A stretch of DNA of 64,000 nt from Hymenobacter sp. GOD-10R (GTDB lineage: Bacteria; Bacteroidota; Bacteroidia; Cytophagales; Hymenobacteraceae), in contig NZ_CP141184.1 of NCBI RefSeq assembly GCF_035609205.1, forward strand, positions 3,376,501-3,440,500, read 5' to 3'. Below the pieces are notes generated by a model. The model was not told the DNA's origin and searched no databases. It saw only the letters and a program-made list of their open reading frames with translations. Made by a program: the position numbers and the translations under genes. This document shows, piece after piece, positions 16,263-25,792 of this stretch. The stretch's first letter is position 1, and each line of letters starts with the position of its first letter.

Positions 16263-18572
16263 GTGAAATACCTATTGGCGCTCTTGTCGTTGCTTGCCCT
16301 CACTAGCCAGGCGGAGCCCTATTACCCCATCTTGAGCAAGACCGAGGCTGACAATCTGCGCAGCCGGCTACGGCGCAATGCGCCTGATACTAACCAGGTG
16401 AAGCTGCTGGTGCAATGGAGTAACGACCTGTCGTCTCGCTACTACTACATGCAGAAGCCGGACACCATAGCGGTGTGCATTCGCCAGGCGCAGGCCCTAA
16501 GTAAGTCCTTGCATTATGTTGCTGGCCAAATAGATGCCGACTACGCGTTAGGATACTTATTGCGCAAAGACCCGGGCGGCCGGGAGGCTGTGTTGCAGGC
16601 CCTGGCGCGCAGCCAGCAGCGGCACGACCGACGCCGGGAAGCCATCGGCTGGTATCTGCTGAGCGAAACCTACGAAAAATCGATGGCGCTCCACCCGCAG
16701 CGGATTCGGTATTTCGAGCAGTCCATTCGGCTGTTTGGAGAAGTGCACGACCCGGTGCAGCAAGCTAGGGTACTCCGCGAACTAGCGGATGCATACTTAA
16801 TGCAGGGCAAGCCAGCGCGGGCGAAGGAAGAACTGCTGCGCAGCCTTGCCTTGTATAAAGCGGCCGGCTACCGCAAGCAGCATTCTACCCTCGACCTGCT
16901 CGCCGCCACCAACGATGCGCTAGGCAATTACAAGGACGCCCTCCAGTACGCGCTGGCGGCCGTGGCGAGTGCCAAGCGCAGCCAGGATACCCTGATGCTG
17001 TGCACCTACTACATGCGGGTAGGCGCCGTGTACCAGCAGTTCGACCAGCGAGAAAAGATAATTCAGTACTACCGGCTAGCCATGCGCAGTGCCAAAGCCA
17101 ACCATTATACCCAAACGGCACTGGGGTTGACCACTACCATTGCCCGCGTCTTACTCGCAGAAAACCGGCCGCAGGAGGCGCTAGCGCTCATTTTAGAAAA
17201 TAGCAAGGCCTACCCACCTCAGGATGATTACTCCCGCTTAGCGGTAGCCCAAGGACTTGTTAGCTGCTACCTGCGCACTAAGCAATATGACCTAGCTACT
17301 GCCTATTGCCAGCAAGTAGAATCCTTCCTAAGGAGCAAGAATATCGTTGATAATACCCGCCTGCTGCATGGCGCTTATCTGACTATTGGTGCTTGCTGCC
17401 TGGCAACTAAGCAATACGCTAAAGCACGGACCTACCTCCTTAAATCATTGGCCGCGGGCCAGGTGGTGCTTACCCGCGGCAGTCTGGCCCACACCTGCCT
17501 GCTCCTGTACAAAGTTGATTCGGCCCAGGGTAAGCTACCCTCCGCCATTGCCTACTACAAGCGCTACAAAGCCGTCAACGACAGCATCTTCAGCGAGAAA
17601 AACAGCAAGCAGCTGGCCGCCTTGCAGATTCAGTACGACACCGAAAAGCGCGAACAAAGCATTGCCTTACTGACCAAACGGAACTTGGTGCAACAAATGA
17701 CCATTCGACAGCGCGAGTTTCAGCGAAACGCCGTGCTAGGGGGCGCGGTCCTGTTGGTTTTGGTGCTGGGCCTGGGCTACAACCGCTACCGCCTCAAGCA
17801 GCGCAACTCTCGTTTGCTAGAACAGAAGCAACATGCGCTGGAAGCCCAGCAGGCAGAAATCAACCGGAAAAACCACGCTCTAGAGCAGGTTGTCAGCGAG
17901 AAGGACCAGCTACTAGAGGAGCGACAAGAGCTGTTAGTGGAAAAGGATTGGATGCTCAAGGAGATTCACCACCGAGTGAAGAACAACCTGCAGGTGGTCA
18001 GCAGCCTGCTCTCAACCCAGTCGCGCCACCTACAGGACCCGCAGGCCGTGGCCGCCATCCGCGAAAGCCAGAACCGGGTGCAGGTCATGGCCCTGCTGCA
18101 CCAGAAGCTATACCAAGCCGACAACCTAGGTCGCGTGAATCTGGCTGATTACGCCCGCGAAATCGTCACGTACCTGGTCGAGTCCTTCGACCGCCAGCAC
18201 TCGGTGCACATGAAGTTGGACCTAGCTCCCATTGAGCTGGAAACGACGTTGGCCACGCCCCTCGGGCTTATCATCAACGAAGCGGTGACCAATGCCCTCA
18301 AGCACGCCTTTCCTCCGCCCCGACGCGGCACCCTCACAATTAGCTTGGTCAGCCTAGCGCCACAGCAGTATGAACTCACCATCAGCGACGACGGAGTAGG
18401 CCTGCCGCTAGGCTTCGACTTGACGCGTAGCCGCAGCCTAGGCATGGTCATCATCAAGGGCTTGAGCCGCCAGTTGGATGGGCAGCTGGCCGTGAGCACG
18501 GCCGACGGCGTGCGTATCAGCTTGCAGTTTGACACAAGCAAAAAGTCCGTTTATGCCGAGGAAGTAGCCTAG
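16263..18572 (+). CDS. Sensor histidine kinase with TPR sensor region (HisKA_2 type)
   Basis: 769 residues from a GTG at 16263, chosen because it begins a signal peptide (VKYLLALLSLLALTSQA) and lies downstream of the predicted promoter; a longer frame from 16149 would start inside the operator. Order of parts: signal peptide, periplasmic TPR-like helical repeats (residues about 40-470), a membrane helix (LGGAVLLVLVLGLGY, about 490-509), a coiled coil, a HisKA_2 dimerisation segment with EIHHRVKNNLQVVSSLL (phospho-acceptor probably H570), and an HATPase domain (EAVTNALKHAF, DDGVGLP, SLGMVIIKGL). It converges, 7 bp apart, with a REC-AAA+ regulator gene that may be its partner. Confidence 0.93.
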   Translation: MKYLLALLSLLALTSQAEPYYPILSKTEADNLRSRLRRNAPDTNQVKLLVQWSNDLSSRYYYMQKPDTIAVCIRQAQALSKSLHYVAGQIDADYALGYLLRKDPGGREAVLQALARSQQRHDRRREAIGWYLLSETYEKSMALHPQRIRYFEQSIRLFGEVHDPVQQARVLRELADAYLMQGKPARAKEELLRSLALYKAAGYRKQHSTLDLLAATNDALGNYKDALQYALAAVASAKRSQDTLMLCTYYMRVGAVYQQFDQREKIIQYYRLAMRSAKANHYTQTALGLTTTIARVLLAENRPQEALALILENSKAYPPQDDYSRLAVAQGLVSCYLRTKQYDLATAYCQQVESFLRSKNIVDNTRLLHGAYLTIGACCLATKQYAKARTYLLKSLAAGQVVLTRGSLAHTCLLLYKVDSAQGKLPSAIAYYKRYKAVNDSIFSEKNSKQLAALQIQYDTEKREQSIALLTKRNLVQQMTIRQREFQRNAVLGGAVLLVLVLGLGYNRYRLKQRNSRLLEQKQHALEAQQAEINRKNHALEQVVSEKDQLLEERQELLVEKDWMLKEIHHRVKNNLQVVSSLLSTQSRHLQDPQAVAAIRESQNRVQVMALLHQKLYQADNLGRVNLADYAREIVTYLVESFDRQHSVHMKLDLAPIELETTLATPLGLIINEAVTNALKHAFPPPRRGTLTISLVSLAPQQYELTISDDGVGLPLGFDLTRSRSLGMVIIKGLSRQLDGQLAVSTADGVRISLQFDTSKKSVYAEEVA

Positions 18573-18579
18573 GTCCCGG

Positions 18580-21087
18580 CTACTCCGCGCGGCTTTCTTT
18601 GCGCGAGGCAATACCTAACTTTTTCATGCGGGCTTCCAGCGTAGTGGCTTTTACGCCCAGCAGCACGGCGGCTCCGCGCGGCCCCCGAATGCGGTAGTTA
18701 GTTTGGGTGAGGGCGGCCAGAATAGTCTCGCGCATGGTATCCTGCATGGGCTTCACCTCGTTGCGAGGGGGTGCGCTGGGCAATAGCGGCGCGGCGAGCT
18801 GCAAGGTTGGCGGGGTAGACAGGATGGCGGCGCGCTCCAACACGTTTTCCAGCTCCCGAATATTGCCTGGCCAAGCGTAGTGCTGAATTTGCTGCAAGGA
18901 AGCATTGGCAATGCTGGTGAAGGGCTTGCCAAGCTTCTGGCTAAGCTTACGCAGGAAGTACGTGGCGAGCGGCAGCAGGTCCTCGGGGCGGGTGCGGAGC
19001 GGCGGTAGCTCCAGCGGAAACACGTTGAGCCGGTAGTAGAGGTCGGCGCGGAAGCGGCCGGCGGCTACTTCTTCGGCTAGCTCGCGGTTAGTCGCGGCAA
19101 TGATGCGCACATCCACTCGAAGCGGATCCTTGCCGCCAATGCGTTCAATCTCTTTTTCCTGGAGCACGCGTAGCAGCTTGGCTTGCAACTCTAAAGGCAG
19201 CTCGCCGATTTCATCCAGAAAAAGGGTGCTGCCGTGAGCTAGCTCGAACTTGCCCACCCGCCGCTCGGTAGCGCCCGTGTAGCTGCCTTTCTCGTGCCCA
19301 AACAGCTCGGATTCGATAAGTTGTGCAGGTAGGGCAGCGCAGTTTACCTTCACCATGGTGCGGGTGCTGCGCGGCGAGCGGTTGTGCACGGCGCGGGCAA
19401 TCAACTCCTTGCCGGTGCCGGTTTCGCCTAGCAGCAGCACGGTGGCATCGGTGGGCGCTACCTGGCCTACCCCCCGCAGCACTTCTAGTAGCGCCGGGCT
19501 CGTGCCAATGATTTCCTCGAAGTTGTGGCTGGTTTTCAGCTCTTCGCTGAGGTAGGTTTTCTCCTGCTCTAGCTGCTCACTTAGCTGGCGGATGCGCTCG
19601 TAGGCTAGTAGGTTATCCAGGGCCACGGCGAGCCGTTCGGTCAGTTCTTGTAGTAGTTGTAAGTCCTTCGCCGTGTACGCGTACGCTGCCTTGCTAGCTA
19701 CGATGAGCACCACCACGGGCTGGCCCTTCAGCATAATGGGCACGGACATAGAGGACTTAAGCTGGAGCAAGTTGCTGTAATAGCGGGTCACTGGGTTGAG
19801 CTCCCTCGCTTGCGCGGCCTTCTCCCCTACGTGGAGCAAGGGCTGTCGCAGCCAAGCGTCCATCCCTTCTAGGATGTGCCCGGCCTCCTCAACGCTGTCG
19901 GGCATGGGCATGGCTTCCAGGGGCAATAGCTGGAAGTGGCCGCCCTGGTTGCCGACGGTGGCGTCCATGGCGCTGGGTTGGCGCAAGACGCGCCCTACCC
20001 TATAGAAACTGAGCAGGTCGAGAGGCAGCAGCTCGCTAATGGCGGCCGCAACCTGCGGCGCTATTTCGGCGCTATTTCGGCCGTTGCGGAACGCACTGGC
20101 AATGGCTAGCTCGGTGGCCTTGATCTGCCGCCGGCTTTCCAGCTCCTCGTAAGCTAGTAGGTTGTCTAGGGCGAGGGCAATCTGCGGGATGATGAGGCTA
20201 ACTGCGGCGTAGTCATCGGGCGTAAACCCCGCGGCCGCTGTGGTACCTAGCTGCAGACTGGTGAACGTACGCTGCTGCAACACCACCGGAAAAAACGCCA
20301 TGGATTGAATCCCGAAGGCCTCACTAATCGCCTGGGCCATACTAAATTCCTGGCTTAGGGTCTCGAATGCCACCCCACTGAAAATACCCTGCCGGTTGCC
20401 TGGATCGGCGGCCATAGGGTGCGCTTGCAGACTTAGCCGTTCTGAGGGCGTGCCGGGACCAAATAGCTCCGGCAGGCGCACCCGCTCAAACGTGCCCTGA
20501 GGCGTGCGGCGCAGCAGCAACCAATAGAAAATCTGCTCCTCGGGCTGACTAAGGCACAGATTGAGCACGTCAATGCGCACAAACTGGTTGACCTGCGTGG
20601 CAATGGCCTGGCACAGCTGCTCCCGGTCGTGCAGCGTGACAATGGCCTTGTTGACGGCTATTTGGGTTTGTTGCTGCTGGCGCAGCCTAGCTTCCTGGCT
20701 ATGGGCGTGGCGGTAGCGGGCTATTTCGAGGGCGGCCAGCACGTCCCGCTCGCGGAAGGGCTTATTGAGAAAGCCAAACGGTTCCGTCACCTTCGCCGCG
20801 GCCAACACGTCGTCGGTGAGGTTGGCCGACAAGAACACGAAGGGAATGTGCTGCTGATTGAGCCAGTGCGCCAGCTCGATACCCGTTTCCGCGCCTTTCA
20901 AAAAGATGTCCAGCAGCACCACTGAGGGACGGCTTTCCGCCACCAGGGCCCGCGCCTCCGCGCCCGACTCGGCTAGCCCTAGCACCTGGTAGCCCGCGCC
21001 TTCCAGAATGTCACCTAGGTCGTTGGCAATCAAGAACTCGTCTTCTACGATGAGAACGAGAGCGGCGGGTTCGGCGAGGGCGAGCAT
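18580..21087 (-). CDS. Response regulator with GAF domains and sigma-54-type AAA+ domain
   Basis: 835 residues. Order of parts: receiver domain (acidic EDE cluster at 15-17, phospho-acceptor D60 in VVLLDIF, Lys in LNKPF), two GAF-like regions (about 150-310 and 320-490), a coiled linker, then an AAA+ domain with Walker A GETGTGKE (about 550), loop GSYTGA (about 600) and Walker [10 protein letters not shown] (about 624), and a C-terminal Fis-type helix-turn-helix ([20 protein letters not shown]). The loop that contacts sigma-54 is normally GAFTGA; here two of its six residues differ (GSYTGA). A large nested palindrome lies upstream (21231-21271). Its 3' end is 7 bp from the convergent kinase gene. 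Confidence 0.92.
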   Translation of the reverse strand: MLALAEPAALVLIVEDEFLIANDLGDILEGAGYQVLGLAESGAEARALVAESRPSVVLLDIFLKGAETGIELAHWLNQQHIPFVFLSANLTDDVLAAAKVTEPFGFLNKPFRERDVLAALEIARYRHAHSQEARLRQQQQTQIAVNKAIVTLHDREQLCQAIATQVNQFVRIDVLNLCLSQPEEQIFYWLLLRRTPQGTFERVRLPELFGPGTPSERLSLQAHPMAADPGNRQGIFSGVAFETLSQEFSMAQAISEAFGIQSMAFFPVVLQQRTFTSLQLGTTAAAGFTPDDYAAVSLIIPQIALALDNLLAYEELESRRQIKATELAIASAFRNGRNSAEIAPQVAAAISELLPLDLLSFYRVGRVLRQPSAMDATVGNQGGHFQLLPLEAMPMPDSVEEAGHILEGMDAWLRQPLLHVGEKAAQARELNPVTRYYSNLLQLKSSMSVPIMLKGQPVVVLIVASKAAYAYTAKDLQLLQELTERLAVALDNLLAYERIRQLSEQLEQEKTYLSEELKTSHNFEEIIGTSPALLEVLRGVGQVAPTDATVLLLGETGTGKELIARAVHNRSPRSTRTMVKVNCAALPAQLIESELFGHEKGSYTGATERRVGKFELAHGSTLFLDEIGELPLELQAKLLRVLQEKEIERIGGKDPLRVDVRIIAATNRELAEEVAAGRFRADLYYRLNVFPLELPPLRTRPEDLLPLATYFLRKLSQKLGKPFTSIANASLQQIQHYAWPGNIRELENVLERAAILSTPPTLQLAAPLLPSAPPRNEVKPMQDTMRETILAALTQTNYRIRGPRGAAVLLGVKATTLEARMKKLGIASRKESRAE

Positions 21088-21230
21088 AGGCTTTGGATGA
21101 GGTGTGGCAATTGGCTAGCTAGGCGCCTATTGGATCTGAAAACACGTTGGATCTACGCTTCTAAGTGTAAGAAGCCCCAACGGTGAAAGGGGCGCCGCAA
21201 AGCTGCCGCTTGTGGGAAGTTTATCCAAAA

Positions 21231-21271
21231 AAATCTCCAATATATTGGATAATCCAAGACATTGGAGATTT
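21231..21271. promoter_or_regulatory. Concentric nested palindrome in a divergent promoter region
   Basis: Outer arms AAATCTCCAAT (21231-21241) and ATTGGAGATTT (21261-21271) and an inner palindrome TTGGATAATCCAA (21245-21257) share the same centre, 21251. Further TTGGATCT copies lie at 21130-21137 and 21147-21154. It sits in the 333-bp gap between the AAA+ regulator gene (minus) and a Crp/Fnr gene (plus). It looks like a multi-site operator; the binding protein is unknown. Confidence 0.65.
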
Positions 21272-21420
21272 TCTTAACTCATAAAACTCTATACTTTTCT
21301 ACACTTAACAATCTATCTTCAAGATACTTAACACACATATCCTTGGCTACGTTAGGGCGTTGGCACCTATTTGGCAACTAGCTGAGCAGTTCTGACCTTT
21401 TCCGCTCCTTCGCCCCTACT

Positions 21421-22020
21421 ATGCAGGCTCTTCGCAACTACATCGACCAGCAAACCCGCTCGACTATTTCCGACGCTGATTTTGCACTGATTATAGCGGA
21501 ATTGCTGCCTTATCGGCTTCAGAAGAAACAATACCTGTTGCAGGCGGGAGAAGTATGCCGGTATCAGGCCTTTGTGGTGCAGGGCGCGCTGCGCCTCTAC
21601 ACCGTGGATGCCCGAGGCAACAAGCAAATCCACGTGTTGGGGGTAGAAGACATGTGGATAGGCGACCGGGAAAGCTGGTCGCAGCTCACGCCTTCTCGCT
21701 ACTATATTGATGCCGTGGAAGATTCACAGCTACTACTTATCAACTGCCCCCAAGCGCAGGAATTAGTGCGCCGGGTGCCACTGGTGGCCGAGTTGGTACG
21801 CATCCAGGACGAGCGCAACGCCATTGCCACCCAACGGCGCCTGCACGATGCCATTTCCTGCTCGGCCGAGGAGCGCTACGCCGCCTTCATTGCCCAGCAT
21901 CCCACTTATGTGCAGCGGTTTTCGCAGCTCATGATTGCGTCCTATCTGGGTATTTCGCCCGAAACCCTAAGCCGCATCCGCACCAAGCTGCCGCACGTCG
22001 CGGCTACGGCCGACTCCTAA
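21421..22020 (+). CDS. Crp/Fnr family transcriptional regulator (paralogue 2)
   Basis: 199 residues. The cyclic-nucleotide-binding fold covers residues about 25-125 (LQKKQYLLQAGEVCRYQAFV, GALRLYTVDARGNKQIHVLG, MWIGDRESW). The helix-turn-helix ends ASYLGISPETLSRIRTKL, with the FNR-like triplet E181, S184, R185. It is 56 bp before a close paralogue (22077-22685), apparently a tandem duplication. The upstream gap holds the nested palindrome at 21231-21271, but no TTGAY box. Ligand unknown; no Fe-S cysteine pattern is seen. Confidence 0.93.
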   Translation: MQALRNYIDQQTRSTISDADFALIIAELLPYRLQKKQYLLQAGEVCRYQAFVVQGALRLYTVDARGNKQIHVLGVEDMWIGDRESWSQLTPSRYYIDAVEDSQLLLINCPQAQELVRRVPLVAELVRIQDERNAIATQRRLHDAISCSAEERYAAFIAQHPTYVQRFSQLMIASYLGISPETLSRIRTKLPHVAATADS

Positions 22021-22076
22021 ATGTGGTTTTGGATTACCGAACACCCTAGGTTCCTCTCGCTTACTACTCGCTCCCT

Positions 22077-22685
22077 ATGCAGGCTTTTCGCACGTACATC
22101 GATGCTGGTATTTCAACGCCCGTTTCCAACGCGGACTTTGCTCGTATCTGCGCCGCGTTTACGCCGAAGAAGCTGAAAAAGAAGGCATTTCTGCTGCGGG
22201 CCGGCGAGGTGTGCAAGCACTTTGCCTTTGTGCTGGCGGGCGCACTGCGAATGTACAGCATGGACGAAAAAGGCGGGGAACACGTGCTCAGCCTAGGGGT
22301 CGAAAACTGGTGGATCGGCGACCGGGAAAGCTGCGTGTTGCTCACGCCCTCGCGCTATTACGTGGAGGCGCTGGAAGATGCTAGCCTGCTGCTGATAACG
22401 CACGCGCAAATGCAGGAGCTACGCCGCACCGTGCCGGCCATGGCCGAGCTGATGCGGGGGCTAGACCGGCGCCACGACATTGCCACCCAGAAACGCTTGG
22501 AAGCCGCCATATCTAGCACGGCCGAGGAACGCTACGTGGCCTTTTTGGCCCAGCACCCCAGCTACGAACACCGCTTTCCGCAGCATTTGATTGCCTCCTA
22601 CCTGGGCATTTTGCCCGAAACGCTGAGCCGCATTCGCACCAAGCTGCTGGCAGCCAAAACTCAACCCGCCGCAGTGCTTTCTTGA
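22077..22685 (+). CDS. Crp/Fnr family transcriptional regulator (paralogue 3)
   Basis: 202 residues, similar along its length to the upstream gene: LKKKAFLLRAGEVCKHFAFV, ALRMYSMDEKGGEHVLSLG, ENWWIGDRESCVLLTPSRYY, and the helix-turn-helix ASYLGILPETLSRIRTKL with E181, S184, R185. The stop codon overlaps an FNR-like box (22681-22697) that serves the pirin operon, so the end of the gene doubles as an operator. It is the nearest candidate regulator for that box, though any of the four Glu-type paralogues could bind. Confidence 0.93.
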   Translation: MQAFRTYIDAGISTPVSNADFARICAAFTPKKLKKKAFLLRAGEVCKHFAFVLAGALRMYSMDEKGGEHVLSLGVENWWIGDRESCVLLTPSRYYVEALEDASLLLITHAQMQELRRTVPAMAELMRGLDRRHDIATQKRLEAAISSTAEERYVAFLAQHPSYEHRFPQHLIASYLGILPETLSRIRTKLLAAKTQPAAVLS

Positions 22686-22726
22686 TAAAAGTCAAGGAAA
22701 CCCCTTGGTCAAGCTGGTCACCTTTG
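22681..22726 (+). promoter_or_regulatory. FNR-like box plus -7 element of the pirin operon
   Basis: CTTGATAAAAGTCAAGG (22681-22697, centre 22688.5) is a near-perfect TTGAY-N4-GTCAA palindrome. CACCTTTG (22719-22726) is centred exactly 34 bp downstream. The box overlaps the last codons of the preceding Crp/Fnr gene. The predicted start of transcription is near 22730, 42 bp before the pirin ATG. Confidence 0.78.
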
Positions 22727-22771
22727 CAGCAGCAGCATCTAACGAAGGCGCTGCTAACAAGCACGCACGCC

Positions 22772-23689
22772 ATGACCAAATCCATCATTGCGCAGGTTGG
22801 GGGCACCAATGCCCGAGTGGGCAAACTACTCGTCAACCGGCTGCTGCCCAGCCGCATGGTTGCTGCCGTGGGCCCGTTCGTTTTCCTCGACCATGTGTAT
22901 CCCACCCGGTTTGAGCCCCAGGTGCCGAAGGCGCCCACCGGCGAAACGGCCCACCCCCACCGCGGCATCGCCACCTTCACCTACGTGCTGAGCGGCGCCC
23001 TGGAGCACTACGACAGCGCCGGCCACCACGGCGTGGTATCCGCCGGCGGCGCGCAGTGGATGAAGGCCGGCCGGGGTGTGCTGCACGACGAAAACTTGAG
23101 CCTGGATTTTCAGGCCAAAGGCGGCGTGCTGCACGCGCTTCAGTTTTGGATAAACTTGCCCGCCCGCCACAAAGCGGAAGCCCCCGACTACCTAGCCCTG
23201 CACTCGACGGCGGTGCCCGAAGTACTGCTGCCCGAGGCGGCTGGCAGCCTGCGGGTGTTGCTCGGGGCGCTGGGCGATGCTGCCTCGCCGGTGCCCACCA
23301 GCAGTCCGCAGTTCTTGTACCACTTGCAGCTCAACCCCAAGGCCACCTTCACCCTCGCCACCAAGCTCGGCCTGGACTATGCCGCCTTCGTGCCAGCCGA
23401 GCCAGCGCGGCTCAACGGCCAGCCCTACGGCCAGAGCGAGTTGGTGCTGTTTGGCGCCGAAACGAAGCCCATCACCTTCACCAACCCTAGCATTGAGCCT
23501 TTGAGCGTGCTGGTGTTTGGCGGCGAGCCAATTACCGAGCCGCTCGTGGCCCAGGGGCCCTTCGTGATGAACAGCCACGCCGAAATAGCCACGGCTTACG
23601 AAGACTTTTTCGCTGGCGACTACGGGCAGATTCACTACGAGCCGGTCACGTCGCCGCAAGATTTATCGACCCGCATTACTCTGCTATGA
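22772..23689 (+). CDS. Pirin family protein
   Basis: 305 residues from the ATG at 22772 (MTKSIIAQVGGTNARVG); the frame extends upstream through the promoter, so the internal ATG is the start. Pirins are bicupin metalloproteins; some act as quercetin dioxygenases and others as redox-sensitive cofactors. The N-terminal cupin has the metal-ligand pattern HPHRGIATFTYVLSGALEH and QWMKAGRGVLHDE. The C-terminal pirin domain includes ELVLFGAETKPITFTNPS and VLVFGGEPITEPLVAQGPF. It overlaps the next gene by four bases (ATGA), so it heads an operon under an FNR-like box. Confidence 0.94.
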   Translation: MTKSIIAQVGGTNARVGKLLVNRLLPSRMVAAVGPFVFLDHVYPTRFEPQVPKAPTGETAHPHRGIATFTYVLSGALEHYDSAGHHGVVSAGGAQWMKAGRGVLHDENLSLDFQAKGGVLHALQFWINLPARHKAEAPDYLALHSTAVPEVLLPEAAGSLRVLLGALGDAASPVPTSSPQFLYHLQLNPKATFTLATKLGLDYAAFVPAEPARLNGQPYGQSELVLFGAETKPITFTNPSIEPLSVLVFGGEPITEPLVAQGPFVMNSHAEIATAYEDFFAGDYGQIHYEPVTSPQDLSTRITLL

Positions 23690-24003
23690 ACCCGACCTAC
23701 CAAGCCCTGCCCCTCACTGATAATACCTACGACCAGCAGTTTGAGCTGGCCGTTGCGGATGCTACTGCGCTGGTGCAGTACCAGCTTCATCACCAGTACC
23801 TCAGCCTGATACACACCGAAGTGCCCGCCGACCTGCAAGGCCAAGGCGTAGGCAGCGCCCTCGTAGAAAAAGTGCTGCACCAGGCCGACGAGCGCCACCT
23901 GACCATCATTCCGCTGTGCCCGTTTGTGGCGCGCTACATCCACCAGCACCCCGACTGGTACCGCTTGGTAGCTCCGGGCTACCGGCCCGCCAGCGCGCAC
24001 TAG
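23686..24003 (+). CDS. GNAT-type N-acetyltransferase, YjdJ-like
   Basis: 105 residues, start overlapping the pirin stop codon. The small GNAT core is visible: YLSLIHTEVPADLQGQGVGS gives the acetyl-CoA pyrophosphate-binding loop (Q/RxxGxG), and CPFVARYIHQHPDWYRLV is the C-terminal signature of the short YjdJ group (COG2388). Members are about 95-110 residues with unknown acceptors. Translational coupling suggests it works with, or is at least co-produced with, the pirin. Confidence 0.88.
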   Translation: MNPTYQALPLTDNTYDQQFELAVADATALVQYQLHHQYLSLIHTEVPADLQGQGVGSALVEKVLHQADERHLTIIPLCPFVARYIHQHPDWYRLVAPGYRPASAH

Positions 24004-24054
24004 CAGGCCACTCGCTCCCAACTTTTTATTCACATTTCACCACAACCTAAACAC

Positions 24055-24654
24055 ATGAAAATAGGAACCATCGGCGCGGGCAATATTGCCCAAGCGTTCG
24101 TTCGCCACGCGGCCAAAGCCGGTTTCGAGATTACCATTAGTAGCAAATCGGGGCCGGCTGCCCTAGCCGAGCTAGCGGCTACCATAGGACCGGGCGTGCG
24201 GGCGGGTACCGTCGAGGAAGCCGTGCAGGCCGACCTCGTGCTGCTGTCGGTGCCGTGGGATGCCGTGGCCGAGGTGCTGGCTAACGTGCCCGCCTGGCGG
24301 GGCCAGGTGGTCGTGGATACGACTAATGCCATCCACTTCCCCGATTTCAAACCACTGGACCTAGGCCCAAAAACCTCTACCGAACTCGTGGCCGAGCAAG
24401 CGCCCGGCGCCCGCGTGGTCAAGGGCTTTAATGCAACAGGCGCGGCCATTTTGGCCCTCGACCCGAACGAGGGCGGCGGCAAGCGAGTCATCTTCATTTC
24501 CGGCGACGATGCTTCGGCCAAGGCGGAAGTGCTCCAGATGCTCGATGCCATGGGCTTTGCTGGCATCGACCTAGGCAGCTTGGCCATCGGTGGCCGTTTC
24601 CAGCAGTTTCCCGGTCCACTGTCTGGCACTAACCTAGCCCAGTTCCCGGCGTAG
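24055..24654 (+). CDS. NAD(P)-binding reductase of the NADPH-dependent F420 reductase family (second copy)
   Basis: 199 residues. The Rossmann motif KIGTIGAGNIAQAFVRHAAK is followed by ITISSKSGPAALAEL, LVLLSVPWDAVAEVL, VVDTTNAIHFPDF and VKGFNATGAAIL, the layout of the F420-dependent NADP reductase-like family. It is shorter than the 241-residue copy at 11650 and ends with GGRFQQFPGPLSGTNL, a common C-terminus of this group. It is 51 bp after the acetyltransferase gene on the same strand, so it is probably part of the pirin operon. Natural substrate unknown. Confidence 0.87.
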   Translation: MKIGTIGAGNIAQAFVRHAAKAGFEITISSKSGPAALAELAATIGPGVRAGTVEEAVQADLVLLSVPWDAVAEVLANVPAWRGQVVVDTTNAIHFPDFKPLDLGPKTSTELVAEQAPGARVVKGFNATGAAILALDPNEGGGKRVIFISGDDASAKAEVLQMLDAMGFAGIDLGSLAIGGRFQQFPGPLSGTNLAQFPA

Positions 24655-24724
24655 CGGCGAGCCGCCCAGCTACTTCTCTTTCACTCAGCACCACCATGTG
24701 CGTAACTCCCCACTTATCAAGCCT

Positions 24725-25696
24725 ATGCAAGCTCCTCCTTTTGCCACCGACCAACATCTCGACCCGCAGGTAATCGAGTTTCTCAAAGCCCTGAATACCG
24801 GCGGCCCCGGCCTTGAAACCTTGCCCGTGCCCGACGCCCGCCAGGTGTTGGTCGGCGCGCAGGCTTCGGTCAACGTGGACCTCTCGGGCGTGGAAACCAC
24901 GCAGCGCATCATTGAGCAAGACGGCTACACGATACCCCTGCACATCGTGCGCCCCACCGGCACCGCTAATACGGTGCTGCCCGTGTTCATCTTCATCCAC
25001 GGCGGCGGCTGGGTGCTGGGCGACTTCCCTACCCACCAGCGCATGGTGCGCGACCTGGTAATAGAATCGGGCTTCGTGGCTGTGTTCGTCGACTACACGC
25101 CTAGCCCGGATGCGCAGTATCCGCAAGCCATCAACGAAATCTACGCCGCCACCAAGTGGGTCGCCGCGAACGGTGCGGAAATCAACGTGGATGGCCAGCG
25201 CTTGGCCGTAGTCGGCAACAGCGTAGGCGGCAATATGTCGGCTGTTACCTGCCTCATGGCCAAGGAGAAAGGCGGTCCGCACATCAAGCTACAAGTCCTG
25301 ATGTGGCCCGTAACCTCCGCCGCCTTCGACACCGAGTCGTTCGAGCTGTACGCCCAAGACCGGTTTCTGACTGCCCCGCTAATGAAGTGGATGTGGAGCA
25401 CCTATACCACCGACCCCGCCGAGCGAGCCCAGATACACGCGTCGCCCCTCAACGCCACCTCCGAGCAGCTAGCCGGCCTACCCCCCGCCCTCATTCAAGT
25501 GGCCGAAAATGACATCCTGCGCGACGAGGGCGAAGCCTACGGCCACAAGCTCAGCGAGGCCGGCGTGCCCACCACCACCATCCGCTACAACGGCATGATT
25601 CACGATTTCGGCCTCCTCAATGCGCTGGCCGAGGTGCCGGCGGTTAAGTCGCTATTTGTGCACGCAGCGGCGGAGCTGAAGAAGTACCTCGGCTAA
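24725..25696 (+). CDS. Alpha/beta hydrolase, hormone-sensitive-lipase-like esterase
   Basis: 323 residues from the ATG at 24725 (MQAPPFATDQ); an in-frame GTG at 24698 is less likely. The alpha/beta hydrolase-3 pattern is complete: oxyanion-hole motif FIFIHGGGWVLGD, nucleophile elbow GNSVGG in LAVVGNSVGGNMSAVT, acid in AENDILRDEGEAY and His in GMIHDFGLLNA. Such enzymes hydrolyse short-chain esters or lactones. No signal peptide, so cytoplasmic. It is 70 bp downstream of the F420-type reductase gene and may close the pirin operon. Confidence 0.92.
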   Translation: MQAPPFATDQHLDPQVIEFLKALNTGGPGLETLPVPDARQVLVGAQASVNVDLSGVETTQRIIEQDGYTIPLHIVRPTGTANTVLPVFIFIHGGGWVLGDFPTHQRMVRDLVIESGFVAVFVDYTPSPDAQYPQAINEIYAATKWVAANGAEINVDGQRLAVVGNSVGGNMSAVTCLMAKEKGGPHIKLQVLMWPVTSAAFDTESFELYAQDRFLTAPLMKWMWSTYTTDPAERAQIHASPLNATSEQLAGLPPALIQVAENDILRDEGEAYGHKLSEAGVPTTTIRYNGMIHDFGLLNALAEVPAVKSLFVHAAAELKKYLG

Positions 25697-25792
25697 GCTA
25701 CCGTTCGGCGTTCAATTCTCTCAGCCTCTGCTTTTACCCCAGTTAAGGTAGAAGGCAGGGGCTATTAATTGACCTAGGGCCAGATTTCGCTC

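Noticed and set aside
21174..21193. Short inverted repeat GCCCC/GGGGC near the AAA+ regulator promoter
   Set aside because: A five-base stem is too short to separate from chance in GC-rich DNA.
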